From Ectopseudomonas toyotomiensis (GTDB lineage: Bacteria; Pseudomonadota; Gammaproteobacteria; Pseudomonadales; Pseudomonadaceae), in contig NZ_FOXK01000013.1 in the NCBI RefSeq assembly GCF_900115695.1, positions 62,001 to 126,000 of the forward strand: DNA of 64,000 bases, read 5' to 3'. The position numbers were made by a program, and so were the translations under genes. Position 1 is the stretch's first letter, and every line of letters starts with the position of its first letter. The notes beneath the pieces were generated by a model. The model made no database searches, was not told the origin of the DNA, and saw only the letters and a list, made by a program, of their open reading frames with translations. Positions 25,499 to 33,884 of this stretch are shown here, in pieces.

Positions 25499-26548
25499 GT
25501 GACTTCCCCCTTGCGTATTGTCCTGATCGGCGCTGGTGTCATGGGCCGCCAGCACCATCAGCACCTGCAGAACCTCACTGAGGCACGGCTCTGTGCCATC
25601 GCCGATCCCGGCCCCCAGGCCGCCGAGTTTGCGGCGCAATGCGCTGTGCCTTGTTTCGCCGATCACCAGCAGATGCTGGAGCAGGTGCGGCCTGAAGCAG
25701 TGATCGTTGCCAACCCCAACGCACTGCATGTCAGTACCGCACTCGACTGCATTGCCGTAGGCGTGCCGGTGCTGCTGGAGAAACCGGTGGGCGTGCACCT
25801 GGACGAAGTGCGCGAGCTGGTGGCGGCCAGCGAACGCAGTGGCGTGCCGGTGCTGGTCGGCCATCATCGCCGACACAATCCGCTGATCGCCCGTGCCCGC
25901 GAGTTGATCGAGGAGGGCGCTCTGGGCCGACTGACCACGGTGACCGCGCTGTGGCAGGTGCAAAAGCCCGACAGCTACTACGACATTGCCTGGCGCCGCG
26001 AGGCCGGGGCCGGGATGCTGCTGACCAATCTGATTCACGACCTCGATCTGCTGCGGCACTTGTGCGGCGAAGTGCGCCAGGTACAGGCCATTACCAGCAA
26101 TGGCGTGCGCGGTTTCGCCAACGAGGACAGCGCAGCGGTGCTGCTGCAATTCGAAGGTGGCGCGCTGGGCAGCCTGACCGGCTCCGACGGCGTTGCCGCG
26201 CCCTGGAGCTGGGAGATGACATCGGGCGAGAACCCGGTCTACCCGCGCCAGGCCGATCAGCCCTGTTATCTGCTCGCCGGTACCCGCGGCGCCTTGAGCG
26301 TTCCGCAGCTCAAGCACTGGCAGTACAGCGAGGCGGGCGCTGGCTGGCACCAGCCGTTGCAGCAGGTGCAGGAACATTTCGATGCCGGCGAAGCATTGCG
26401 CCGCCAGTTGCAGCATTTCGTTCAGGTCGCCCGTGGCCAGGTTGAGCCGCTGGCCAGCGCTGCCGATGCTGGCCGCACCCTGGCGTTGGTCGAGGCCATT
26501 CGCCAGGCGGCGGAAAGCGGCCAGGCCTGCGTCCCCGAAACCCTCTGA
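25499..26548 (+). CDS. Gfo/Idh/MocA-family NAD(P)-dependent oxidoreductase
   Basis: 349-aa oxidoreductase: an N-terminal Rossmann fold with IVLIGAGVMGRQHHQHL (residues 7-23), the family motif LEKPVG near residue 97, and the catalytic-region NLIHDLDLLRHL near 179. The start is GTG 25499, with AAGAGG 8 bases upstream. The family oxidises sugars, cyclitols and their acids. Together with the TIM-barrel gene that follows and the nearby quiC/aroE/aroQ genes, a quinate-, shikimate- or cyclitol-like substrate is likely (inference). Confidence 0.88.
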   Translation: MTSPLRIVLIGAGVMGRQHHQHLQNLTEARLCAIADPGPQAAEFAAQCAVPCFADHQQMLEQVRPEAVIVANPNALHVSTALDCIAVGVPVLLEKPVGVHLDEVRELVAASERSGVPVLVGHHRRHNPLIARARELIEEGALGRLTTVTALWQVQKPDSYYDIAWRREAGAGMLLTNLIHDLDLLRHLCGEVRQVQAITSNGVRGFANEDSAAVLLQFEGGALGSLTGSDGVAAPWSWEMTSGENPVYPRQADQPCYLLAGTRGALSVPQLKHWQYSEAGAGWHQPLQQVQEHFDAGEALRRQLQHFVQVARGQVEPLASAADAGRTLALVEAIRQAAESGQACVPETL

Positions 26549-26561
26549 GCAGAGAACCATC

Positions 26562-27380
26562 ATGAGTGAACGTATTCTTTCCCTGGCCGCCCTGACCGTG
26601 CTCGAGCTGTCGCCGCCGGAAATGGTCGAGGTGGCGGCGCGCGCCGGCTACAGCCATGTTGGCTTGCGTCTGGTACCGGCCACGCCCGAGGAGCATCACT
26701 TCCCGCTGGTGGCCGATGCCGGCCTGCGCGCGCAGACGTTGCAGCGCCTGCGCGATACCGGCGTTCGGGTGCTCGATGTGGAAATCCTGCGCCTGAAGCC
26801 GGACACCCGCGTCGCCGATTTCGAGGCGATCCTCGCCGTCGGCGCCGAGTGTGGCGCCAGCGAACTGCTGGTGGCCGGCAACGACCCGGACGAGGCGCGG
26901 CAGATCGACAACTTCGCCGGGCTCTGTGATCTATCCGCGCAGTACGGCCTGCATCCGCACCTGGAATTCATGCCCTGGACCGACGCCCGCGATCTGGCCC
27001 AGGCGGCGCGTATCGTCGCCGCGGCGGGCCGCCCCAACGGCTGCGTGCTGGTCGATGCCTTCCACTTCGACCGCTCGGCTTCGCGCCTGCAAGATCTGGC
27101 GGCAGTGCCCGCCGAGCGCTTGCGCTACGCTCAGTTGTGCGACGTGGCCGGGCCTCGTCCAGCTGACATGGAGGAGATCCTGCGCCAAGCGCGCAACGAG
27201 CGGCGCTTTCCCGGTGATGGTGACTGCGATCTGCTCGGCTTGCTGCGAGCCCTACCGGCAAATATCCCGCTGAGCCTGGAAATTCCGACCCGACAGCTGC
27301 TGGAGCAGGGTGTCAGCGCATTGCAGCGAGCCCGCATGGCGCTGGAGAAGACCCGGCAGCTGCTCGACCGTCGGTCGTGA
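26562..27380 (+). CDS. Sugar phosphate isomerase/epimerase-like TIM-barrel protein
   Basis: 272-aa protein of the xylose isomerase-like/AP endonuclease 2 fold. Acidic metal-site candidates occur on successive strands: Glu in HLEFMPW, Asp and His in VLVDAFHFDRS, the RYAQLCDVAG strand and a final Glu in LSLEIPTR. The start MSERILSLAALTVLEL (26562) follows the Gfo/Idh stop by 13 bases; the frame is open upstream only as overlap. Exact reaction unknown: isomerase, epimerase or dehydratase; a QuiC-like dehydratase is possible because QuiC's catalytic half has the same fold. Confidence 0.82.
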   Translation: MSERILSLAALTVLELSPPEMVEVAARAGYSHVGLRLVPATPEEHHFPLVADAGLRAQTLQRLRDTGVRVLDVEILRLKPDTRVADFEAILAVGAECGASELLVAGNDPDEARQIDNFAGLCDLSAQYGLHPHLEFMPWTDARDLAQAARIVAAAGRPNGCVLVDAFHFDRSASRLQDLAAVPAERLRYAQLCDVAGPRPADMEEILRQARNERRFPGDGDCDLLGLLRALPANIPLSLEIPTRQLLEQGVSALQRARMALEKTRQLLDRRS

Positions 27381-27486
27381 TGCAGCCAGTGCTTGCCGCA
27401 GTGGATGTAGGCGCTGGGCCGCGGTGGTCTGTATAGTTAGTTGTCTTGCTATCTTTTTTGCGGCGAGTCCGCCTTCCGGGTATTTC

Positions 27487-28371
27487 ATGAGTCTCACTCC
27501 ATTGTCCGGCGCCAATCACCCGCTCAAGGGGATCGGCCTGATGGTGCTGGCGACCTTCCTGTTCGCCAGTCACGATGCCATGTCCAAATACCTGTCGGGT
27601 TTCTATCCAATCATCCTCATCGTCTGGGCGCGCTACCTGGTGCACACCCTGCTGATGGCCGGCATCTTCCTGCCGCAATCCGGTTTGCGCGTGCTGCGTA
27701 CCAAACGGCCTGGCCTGCAGGTGCTGCGGGCGCTGTGCCTGCTGGGCGTGAGCCTGCTGTTCACCACGGGGCTGATGTTCATCCCGCTGGCCGAGGCAAC
27801 CTCGGTGATCTTTCTCGCGCCGCTGCTGGTCACGGCGCTCTCGGTGCCCTTGCTCGGTGAACGCGTCAGCGTCGGGCAATGGGTGGCGGTGATCATCGGC
27901 TTTGTCGGGGTGCTGATCATCGTGCATCCGGGCGGCAGCCTGTTCACCCCGGCGGTGCTGTTGCCGCTGAGCGCAGCGCTGTGTTTCAGCTGCTATCAGA
28001 TCCTCACCCGGCGCCTCAGTGAAGTGGACAGCGCGACCACTAGCAACTTCTTCGCCGGCCTGGTCAACACGCTGGTGATGAGTCTGCTGGTGCCGTTCTT
28101 CTGGCATGTGCCGAGCCTCACGCACGGTTTGATGATGCTGGCGCTAGGCGGCTGTGGCATGGCCGCTCACCTGCTGCTGACCCATGCCTTCCGCCATGCC
28201 GCGCCTGCCTTGCTGGCGCCGTTCGGCTATGTGCAGATCGTCTTCGCCGGGTTGCTGGGGCTGCTGGTGTTCCAGCACAAGCCGGATACCACGGCGATGA
28301 TCGGTATCCTCATCATCTGCCTCAGTGGTTTGGCGGCTGCCTGGCAAAGCCGGAAACCGTCCCGGAAATGA
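27487..28371 (+). CDS. EamA/DMT-superfamily transporter
   Basis: 294-aa membrane protein with ten hydrophobic segments in two EamA repeats (for instance GIGLMVLATFLFASHDAMSK and, in the second half, SAALCFSCYQILTRRLSEVD). The start is ATG 27487; the ribosome-binding site is weak. Probably the third gene of the Gfo/Idh operon. Family members export metabolites or take up small organic compounds; the substrate is not readable. Confidence 0.85.
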   Translation: MSLTPLSGANHPLKGIGLMVLATFLFASHDAMSKYLSGFYPIILIVWARYLVHTLLMAGIFLPQSGLRVLRTKRPGLQVLRALCLLGVSLLFTTGLMFIPLAEATSVIFLAPLLVTALSVPLLGERVSVGQWVAVIIGFVGVLIIVHPGGSLFTPAVLLPLSAALCFSCYQILTRRLSEVDSATTSNFFAGLVNTLVMSLLVPFFWHVPSLTHGLMMLALGGCGMAAHLLLTHAFRHAAPALLAPFGYVQIVFAGLLGLLVFQHKPDTTAMIGILIICLSGLAAAWQSRKPSRK

Positions 28372-28376
28372 TCGAT

Positions 28377-28391
28377 GTTCGATTATCGAAC
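28377..28391. promoter_or_regulatory. IclR/PcaR-like box before quiC
   Basis: GTTCGATTATCGAAC, a perfect 7-1-7 palindrome matching 13 of 15 bases of the PcaR box. It is followed after 4 bases by a TetR-type operator, as in the tct/IclR promoter. Confidence 0.55.
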
Positions 28392-28395
28392 GGAA

Positions 28396-28411
28396 AACTA
28401 ACCAGTTCGTT
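28396..28411. promoter_or_regulatory. TetR-type operator, copy 2 (before quiC)
   Basis: AACTAACCAGTTCGTT; its complement reads AACGAACTGGTTAGTT, so the site is almost fully palindromic. It shares AACCAGTT and the following GTNCATT with the copies at 24264 and 32637. Confidence 0.6.
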
Positions 28412-28562
28412 CATTTTGAATTGCTGATCTCTCCGACCCTGCCAATAATCCAGGCTACGAACAATCCATGAGCGCCGACCAACCGGCCGAGTGAGGGCTC
28501 ATGAGCGCGTCTCGCCTCCCTCACTTTGCCCGCCACGGCGCCGCCTCAGCCCGGAGCCGTCT

Positions 28563-30470
28563 ATGCAGCGTTCAATTGCCACCGTTTCCCTCAGCGGTAC
28601 CCTGCCCGAGAAGCTCGAAGCCATTGCCGCCGCCGGCTTCGACGGTGTGGAAATCTTCGAGAACGACCTGCTCTACTACGACGGCAGCCCCACTGAGATT
28701 CGCAAGCGCTGTGCCGACCTCGGCCTGGCCATTACCCTGTTTCAGCCATTTCGCGACTTCGAAGGCTGCCGCCGTGACCGCCTGCAGCGCAACATCGACC
28801 GTGCCGAGCGCAAGTTCGACCTGATGCAGGAACTGGGAACCGACCTGGTGCTGGTGTGCAGCAACGTCGCCGCCGACTCGCTGGGCGACGATGAAATCCT
28901 CATCGACGACCTGCGCCTGCTCGGCGAGCGCGCCGGCGCACGCGGCCTGCGAATCGGTTACGAAGCCCTGGCCTGGGGCCGCCACGTCAATACCTATCAG
29001 CAGGTATGGAAGCTGGTGCGCCAGGCCGACCATCCGGCCGTCGGGGTGATCCTCGACAGTTTCCATACCCTGTCGCTCAAGGGCGACCCGAGCGCCATCG
29101 CCGATATCCCTGGCGACAAGATCTTCTTCGTGCAGATGGCCGATGCGCCGATCCTGGCCATGGACGTGCTGGAATGGAGCCGTCATTTCCGCTGCTTCCC
29201 GGGGCAGGGCGAATTCGATCTGGCCGGTTTCCTCGCGCCGATCCTGCGCACCGGCTACCGCGGTCCGCTGTCGCTGGAAATCTTCAACGATGGTTTCCGT
29301 GCCGCGCCGCCGCGTCAGAACGCCGCCGACGGCCTGCGCTCGCTGCTCTATCTCGAGGAGAAGACCCACAAGCGTCTCGAGAAAGAGGGGCATCAGATCG
29401 AGCCGGGCGTACTCTTCACCCCGCCTGCGGCGCACCGCTACGACGGCGTGGAGTTTCTCGAGTTCGCCGTCGACGAGGCTGTCGGCGCGCGTCTGTCCGG
29501 CTGGCTGGAGCGACTGGGCTTTGCCCATGCCGGCCAGCATCGCTCCAAGGACGTCAGCCTGCTTCGCCAGGGCGATATCAACATCGTGCTCAACGCCGAA
29601 CCTTATTCCTTCGCGCACAACTTCTTCGAGTCCCATGGCCCGTCACTGTGTGCCACCGCGCTGCGGGTGAAGGATGGTGCCGCTGCGTTGCAGCGCGCCT
29701 GCGACTATCGGGGTCAGCCCTATCGTGGCCTGGTCGGCCCCAACGAGCGGGAAGTGCCGGCAGTGCGCGCTCCCGATGGCAGCCTGATCTATCTGGTGGA
29801 GCAGGCGGGAGCAGGGCAGACCATCTACGACAGCGACTTCAGCCTGGACGCCAATGCCCAGGCCAGCGGCGGGCTGCAGCGCATCGATCACATGGCGCTG
29901 GCACTACCAGCCGATTCCATGGATAGCTGGGTGCTGTTCTACAAGAGCCTGCTCGACTTCGAAGCGGACGACGAAGTGGTCCTGCCCGATCCTTACGGCC
30001 TGGTGAAAAGCCGCGCGATACGCAGCCGTTGCAGTTCGATTCGCCTGCCGCTGAACATCTCGGAAAACCGTAACACCGCAATTGCCCACGCCCTGTCCAG
30101 CTATCAGGGCTCCGGCGTGCACCACATCGCCTTCTCCTGCGAAGACATCTTCGCCGAAGTGGCGCGGGCCAAAGAGGCAGGCGTGCCGCTACTGGAAATC
30201 CCGCTGAACTACTACGACGATCTGGCCGCGCGCTTCGACTTCGACGACGAGTTCCTCAGCGAGCTGGCCTATTACAACGTGCTCTATGACCGTGATGCTC
30301 AGGGCGGCGAGTTGTTCCACGTCTACACCGAGCCGTTCGAGGAACGCTTCTTCTTCGAAATCATTCAGCGCAAGGGCGGCTATGTCGGCTATGGCGCGGC
30401 CAACGTCGCGGTGCGTCTGGCCGCCATGGCCAAGGCGCGCAGTGGTGGCTTGAAGCGTCCGCGGTTATAA
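28563..30470 (+). CDS. quiC: 3-dehydroshikimate dehydratase, two-domain type
   Basis: 635-aa enzyme that dehydrates 3-dehydroshikimate to protocatechuate, linking quinate/shikimate use to the pca pathway. Residues 1-270 are a TIM barrel with metal ligands Glu134 (GYEAL), Asp165 (VILDSF), Gln191 (FFVQMAD) and Glu239 (LSLEIF), the positions known in P. putida QuiC1. Residues about 290-620 form a 4-hydroxyphenylpyruvate dioxygenase-like half with a second potential metal triad: His443 (RIDHMA), His521 (VHHIAFS) and Glu599 (RFFFEII). The start is ATG 28563 with GGAG upstream; the open frame from 28491 has no family match. Two operator-like boxes precede it. Confidence 0.95.
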   Translation: MQRSIATVSLSGTLPEKLEAIAAAGFDGVEIFENDLLYYDGSPTEIRKRCADLGLAITLFQPFRDFEGCRRDRLQRNIDRAERKFDLMQELGTDLVLVCSNVAADSLGDDEILIDDLRLLGERAGARGLRIGYEALAWGRHVNTYQQVWKLVRQADHPAVGVILDSFHTLSLKGDPSAIADIPGDKIFFVQMADAPILAMDVLEWSRHFRCFPGQGEFDLAGFLAPILRTGYRGPLSLEIFNDGFRAAPPRQNAADGLRSLLYLEEKTHKRLEKEGHQIEPGVLFTPPAAHRYDGVEFLEFAVDEAVGARLSGWLERLGFAHAGQHRSKDVSLLRQGDINIVLNAEPYSFAHNFFESHGPSLCATALRVKDGAAALQRACDYRGQPYRGLVGPNEREVPAVRAPDGSLIYLVEQAGAGQTIYDSDFSLDANAQASGGLQRIDHMALALPADSMDSWVLFYKSLLDFEADDEVVLPDPYGLVKSRAIRSRCSSIRLPLNISENRNTAIAHALSSYQGSGVHHIAFSCEDIFAEVARAKEAGVPLLEIPLNYYDDLAARFDFDDEFLSELAYYNVLYDRDAQGGELFHVYTEPFEERFFFEIIQRKGGYVGYGAANVAVRLAAMAKARSGGLKRPRL

Positions 30471-30556
30471 GTGGGTGCAGGTGGCAGCCTGTCCGGTTGC
30501 CGCTGCGGCCTGCCATAATCCGCCCCACCAATACCTATAAAAAAGACCATTGCCGT

Positions 30557-31228
30557 ATGACCGAAGCCGTTGCCAACCTGGCCACTCAACCTCTCGAGGT
30601 GGTGCGCAAGGTACGTAAGAACAATCCGGAGAAAACTCGCGAGAGCATTCTCCAGGCCGCCATCACGGAGTTCGTTCAGCAGGGCCTGTCCGGCGCCCGC
30701 GTGGACGCCATCGCCGAGCGTACCGCGACCTCGAAGCGGATGATCTACTACTACTTCGGCAGCAAGGAGCAGCTCTATCTCGAGGTGCTGGTCAAGCTCT
30801 ACGGCGATATCCGCGGTACCGAGAGTCGCCTCGATCTGGCCTCCTTGCCACCGGTGCTGGCGATCCGTCGGCTGGTGGAGTTCACCTTCGATCACCATGA
30901 CCGCAACGTCGACTTCGTGCGCATCGTCAGCATCGAGAACATCCACTACGGCGAGTACGTCAAGCAGTCGCCGGTCATCCGCCAGATGAGCAACGTGGTG
31001 CTCGACACCCTCGGCAAGACCCTGCGTCGCGGCGAGGAAGAGGGTGTGTTCCGCCCCGGTATCGATGTGCTCGATGTGCACCTGCTGATCAGTTCGTTCT
31101 GTTTCTACCGGGTGTCCAACCGCCATACCTTTGGCGAGATCTTCCAGATCGACCTGCCCGACGAGCAGGTCAAGCAGCGCCACAAGGCGATGATCTGCGA
31201 GGCGGTGCTGCGTTATATCCAGGGCTGA
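30557..31228 (+). CDS. TetR-family regulator of the quinate/shikimate genes (likely)
   Basis: 223-aa TetR-type repressor. The DNA-binding domain covers about residues 25-75 with RVDAIAERTATSKRMIYYYFGSKEQLYLEVL. The start MTEAVANLATQPL (30557) is chosen because the region before it is not protein-like. It lies between quiC and the converging aroE; P. aeruginosa has the same order (quiC-like, TetR, aroE-like, aroQ2). The AACCAGTT-type operators before quiC, aroQ and the tct/IclR promoters are its probable targets. Effector unknown, perhaps a shikimate-like acid. Confidence 0.88.
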   Translation: MTEAVANLATQPLEVVRKVRKNNPEKTRESILQAAITEFVQQGLSGARVDAIAERTATSKRMIYYYFGSKEQLYLEVLVKLYGDIRGTESRLDLASLPPVLAIRRLVEFTFDHHDRNVDFVRIVSIENIHYGEYVKQSPVIRQMSNVVLDTLGKTLRRGEEEGVFRPGIDVLDVHLLISSFCFYRVSNRHTFGEIFQIDLPDEQVKQRHKAMICEAVLRYIQG

Positions 31229-31244
31229 AGATCGGTGCGGATAT

Positions 31245-31288
31245 GCAAAGGGCCCTGGCGGCGTTGTCGCTGCCAGGGCCCTTTTTGC
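31245..31288. terminator. Bidirectional terminator between the TetR gene and aroE
   Basis: Long stem AAAGGGCCCTGGC-GGCG with CGCT-GCCAGGGCCCTTT; A-run on the left and T-run on the right serve both converging genes. Confidence 0.9.
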
Positions 31289-31298
31289 ATGAGTACGC

Positions 31299-32150
31299 TC
31301 AGAAACTGGCGAAATGCGCCTGCATGCGTTCGGCATCGGCCGGGCGGCCGCTGAACAGTTCGAACGCCTTGACCGCCTGGAATACCGCCATGGTGCCGCC
31401 ATCCAGGGTGCGGCAGCCCAGGGCGCGAGCGTGGCGCAGCAGTTCGGTTTCCAGCGGAAAATAGATGATCTCGGCCACCCACAGCCCGGCATGCAGCAGC
31501 TCCACCGGCAGCGGTGTGCCCGGCAGTTTGGCCATGCCCACCGGCGTGGTGTTGACCAGCCCATCGGCAGCGGCGACTTCACCGGCCAGGTCTACACCGG
31601 CGATGGCGCGCTCGGCGCCAAAGTGAGCGTTGAGATTGTCCGCCAGGGCCTGGGCGCGGCCGGGCTCCACTTCGAAAATGCAGAGGCGTTCGACGCCTTC
31701 GGCGAGCAGGGCGTGGGCCACGGCTGCGCCTGCGCCGCCTGCCCCCATCTGCACCACGCGCCGGCGAGCCACGTTGGGCAGGCCGCGACGCAAGCCCTCG
31801 GCGAAACCCAGGCAGTCGGTGTTGTGGCCGACCCGCTTGCCGTCCTTGAGTACCACGGTGTTCACCGCGCCAATACCACGCGCCTCGCTCGACAGCTCAT
31901 CGAGCAGCGGGATGATCGCCTGCTTGGCCGGGAAGGTGATGTTGAGACCAGTAAAGCCCATGTGCTGCGCCGCATCGAGCAGGCTCGGCAGCGCGTCGAG
32001 GTCGAGGCCCAACTGGTCGAGATCGATCAGGCGGTAGAGGTAGCGCAGCCCCTGCGCATCGCCTTCGCGTTCGTGCATGGCGGGCGTGCGGGAAGCCTGA
32101 ATGCCTTTGCCGATTAGGCCGGCGAGAATGCCGCTGGTAACGGAGGACAT
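31299..32150 (-). CDS. aroE: Shikimate/quinate dehydrogenase, AroE-like
   Basis: 283-aa dehydrogenase of the AroE/YdiB family. The catalytic Lys lies in NITFPAKQ and the catalytic Asp in HNTDCLGF; the nucleotide loop is GAGGAGAAV. The strand after it reads IFEVEPGRA, with an acidic residue where NADP-specific enzymes have basic ones, suggesting NAD use and a catabolic quinate/shikimate role. The start MSSVTSGILAGL (32150) has AAGG upstream. It follows aroQ by 4 bases in an operon. This is likely a second, catabolic copy in addition to the biosynthetic aroE. Confidence 0.9.
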   Translation of the reverse strand: MSSVTSGILAGLIGKGIQASRTPAMHEREGDAQGLRYLYRLIDLDQLGLDLDALPSLLDAAQHMGFTGLNITFPAKQAIIPLLDELSSEARGIGAVNTVVLKDGKRVGHNTDCLGFAEGLRRGLPNVARRRVVQMGAGGAGAAVAHALLAEGVERLCIFEVEPGRAQALADNLNAHFGAERAIAGVDLAGEVAAADGLVNTTPVGMAKLPGTPLPVELLHAGLWVAEIIYFPLETELLRHARALGCRTLDGGTMAVFQAVKAFELFSGRPADAERMQAHFASF

Positions 32151-32154
32151 GGTC

Positions 32155-32595
32155 TTAACCCTTGAGCGATTGAGCGAAGTACTGCAGGCCCAGTCGGTAA
32201 CCCTGACTGCCGAGCCCACAAATGACACCGACGGCAATCGGCGAGACGAAGGAGTGATGACGGAACGGTTCGCGCTTGTGCACGTTGGACAGATGCACCT
32301 CGATGACCGGTAGTTCGCTGGCTACCAGGGCATCGCGGATGGCCACCGACGTGTGAGTCCAGGCTGCCGGATTGATCAGGATGCCGGCGCAGCGCCCTCG
32401 TGCGGCATGAATCCAGTCGAGCAGTTCGCCCTCATGGTTGGTCTGGCGAAACTCGATCTTCAAGCCGTGTTCGGCTGCAGTATCGGCGCAAAGCCGGGAA
32501 ATGTCGGCGAGGGTTTCATGGCCATAGGTAGCCGGTTCGCGGGTTCCGAGCAGGTTCAGATTGGGGCCGTTGAGTACAAGAATGCAGGGCGTCAT
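32155..32595 (-). CDS. aroQ: Type II 3-dehydroquinate dehydratase
   Basis: 146-aa dodecameric-type dehydroquinase interconverting 3-dehydroquinate and 3-dehydroshikimate. It shows LVLNGPNLNLLGTREPATYG with catalytic Arg19 and Tyr24, INPAAWTHTSVAIRDAL and EVHLSNVHKREPFRHHS. The start MTPCILVL (32595) gives the family length. It is the first gene of aroQ-aroE, behind a TetR-type operator, so here it is catabolic: quinate to dehydroquinate to dehydroshikimate to protocatechuate. Confidence 0.95.
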   Translation of the reverse strand: MTPCILVLNGPNLNLLGTREPATYGHETLADISRLCADTAAEHGLKIEFRQTNHEGELLDWIHAARGRCAGILINPAAWTHTSVAIRDALVASELPVIEVHLSNVHKREPFRHHSFVSPIAVGVICGLGSQGYRLGLQYFAQSLKG

Positions 32596-32636
32596 GGGGT
32601 ATCTCTTGTTGTTGTGGCGTGACTGCAAGGAAAATG

Positions 32637-32652
32637 TACTAACTGGTTAATT
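32637..32652. promoter_or_regulatory. TetR-type operator, copy 3 (before aroQ)
   Basis: TACTAACTGGTTAATT; on the minus strand AATTAACCAGTTAGTA, followed by CATTTT as in the quiC copy. It lies 42 bases upstream of the aroQ start. Confidence 0.6.
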
Positions 32653-32688
32653 CAGTCAATTCAGCGGTTGCTAGTTAAAGCGTGCAAG

Positions 32689-32722
32689 AAAAAGTCCGAC
32701 ACCCTCGAGCGGGGCGTCAGGC
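32689..32722 (-). terminator. Terminator of the wsp operon
   Basis: On the minus strand CCTGACGCCC pairs (with two G-T pairs) with GGGTGTCGG around CGCTCGA and is followed by CTTTTTC. It lies about 80 bases beyond the wspR stop. Confidence 0.65.
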
Positions 32723-32799
32723 TCAGTAAAATCGCGGGTTGCAGGGGATTTCGGTAAGGCCGAGGGATGCTCGCAAAGTGGGCGATTATCGCCCGGTGG

Positions 32800-33822
32800 C
32801 TAGCTGCTTTCGCCAGCCTGCGCCACCTGGTTGCGGCCGCTGTGCTTGGCCAGGTACAGGCCTTCATCGGCCTTGATCACCAGGCTCAGCGGGTCATGCT
32901 CCACAGAGGGCCGGATGGTCGCGATACCGATGCTTACGCTGATTGGAGAGCCCGTTTTGGGGAGATCGTGAGGAATACCCATCGCCTCTACGGCGCGGCG
33001 GATCTTTTCTGCCTGCAGGCGCGCGCCGCCGGCGGCCGTGCCGGGCATGATCACGGCAAATTCTTCACCGCCGTAGCGTGCGGCCAGATCAGAGGCGCGC
33101 GTACAGCTGCCGCGCAGCGATTCACCGACGCGGCGCAACACTTCATCGCCAGCGACGTGGCCATGCTGGTCGTTATAGGCCTTGAAGTAGTCGACGTCGA
33201 TCATCAGCAGCGACAGCTCGCTCTGATCGCGCAGGGCGCGGCTCCATTCGATCTCCAGGTATTCGTCGAAGTAGCGGCGGTTGGCCAGGCCGGTGAGGCC
33301 ATCGGACTTGATCAGGCGTTGCAGCACCAGGTTGGTGTCGAGCAACTGCTGCTGGCTTTCGCGCAGGGCGCGGTAGGCTTCGTCGCGCTGCAGCATGGTC
33401 AGATAGGAGCGCGAGTGGTAGCGAATGCGCGCGAGCAACTCGATCACGTCCGGCAGCTTGACCAGGTAATCGTTGGCGCCGGCGGTGAAGGCGGCGCTCT
33501 TGACCTTGGGGTCCTCCTTGGTCGACAGCACGATGATCGGCACATCGCGCAGGCCGGGCGCGGCACGGTACTGGGCGAGCAGTTCGATACCGTCGACGCC
33601 GGGCATGATCAGGTCCTGCAGGATCACCGTCGGCTTGATCTGCTGAGCCACGCTCAGCGCCTGATGTGGGTCGGAGCAGAAGTGGAAGTCGATGTCGCTC
33701 TCTTCGCTCAGCGCCCGCCGCACGGCTTCACCGATCATGGCCTGGTCGTCGACCAGCAGCACCATCATCGAGTAGTCGGGCAAGCCGTAATGATGATTGG
33801 AGTTCCCTTGAGGCCATTGCAT
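32800..33822 (-). CDS. wspR: WspR: response regulator-diguanylate cyclase
   Basis: 340-aa output of the Wsp pathway; makes c-di-GMP when phosphorylated by WspE. The receiver domain (20-135) has phospho-acceptor Asp70 in VILQDLIMPG, the same number as in P. aeruginosa WspR. A coiled linker RALRESQQQLLDTNLVLQRL leads to the GGDEF domain, with active site YGGEEF and the inhibitory site RASD just before it. Length and domain order match P. aeruginosa WspR (347 aa). Confidence 0.97.
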   Translation of the reverse strand: MQWPQGNSNHHYGLPDYSMMVLLVDDQAMIGEAVRRALSEESDIDFHFCSDPHQALSVAQQIKPTVILQDLIMPGVDGIELLAQYRAAPGLRDVPIIVLSTKEDPKVKSAAFTAGANDYLVKLPDVIELLARIRYHSRSYLTMLQRDEAYRALRESQQQLLDTNLVLQRLIKSDGLTGLANRRYFDEYLEIEWSRALRDQSELSLLMIDVDYFKAYNDQHGHVAGDEVLRRVGESLRGSCTRASDLAARYGGEEFAVIMPGTAAGGARLQAEKIRRAVEAMGIPHDLPKTGSPISVSIGIATIRPSVEHDPLSLVIKADEGLYLAKHSGRNQVAQAGESS

Positions 33823-33884
33823 AAATGCGTCTCCGCCTTTGTTGTCGTAGGTTGCGCGGCTGCTTTGGCCGCGGGTTGGCGTTC

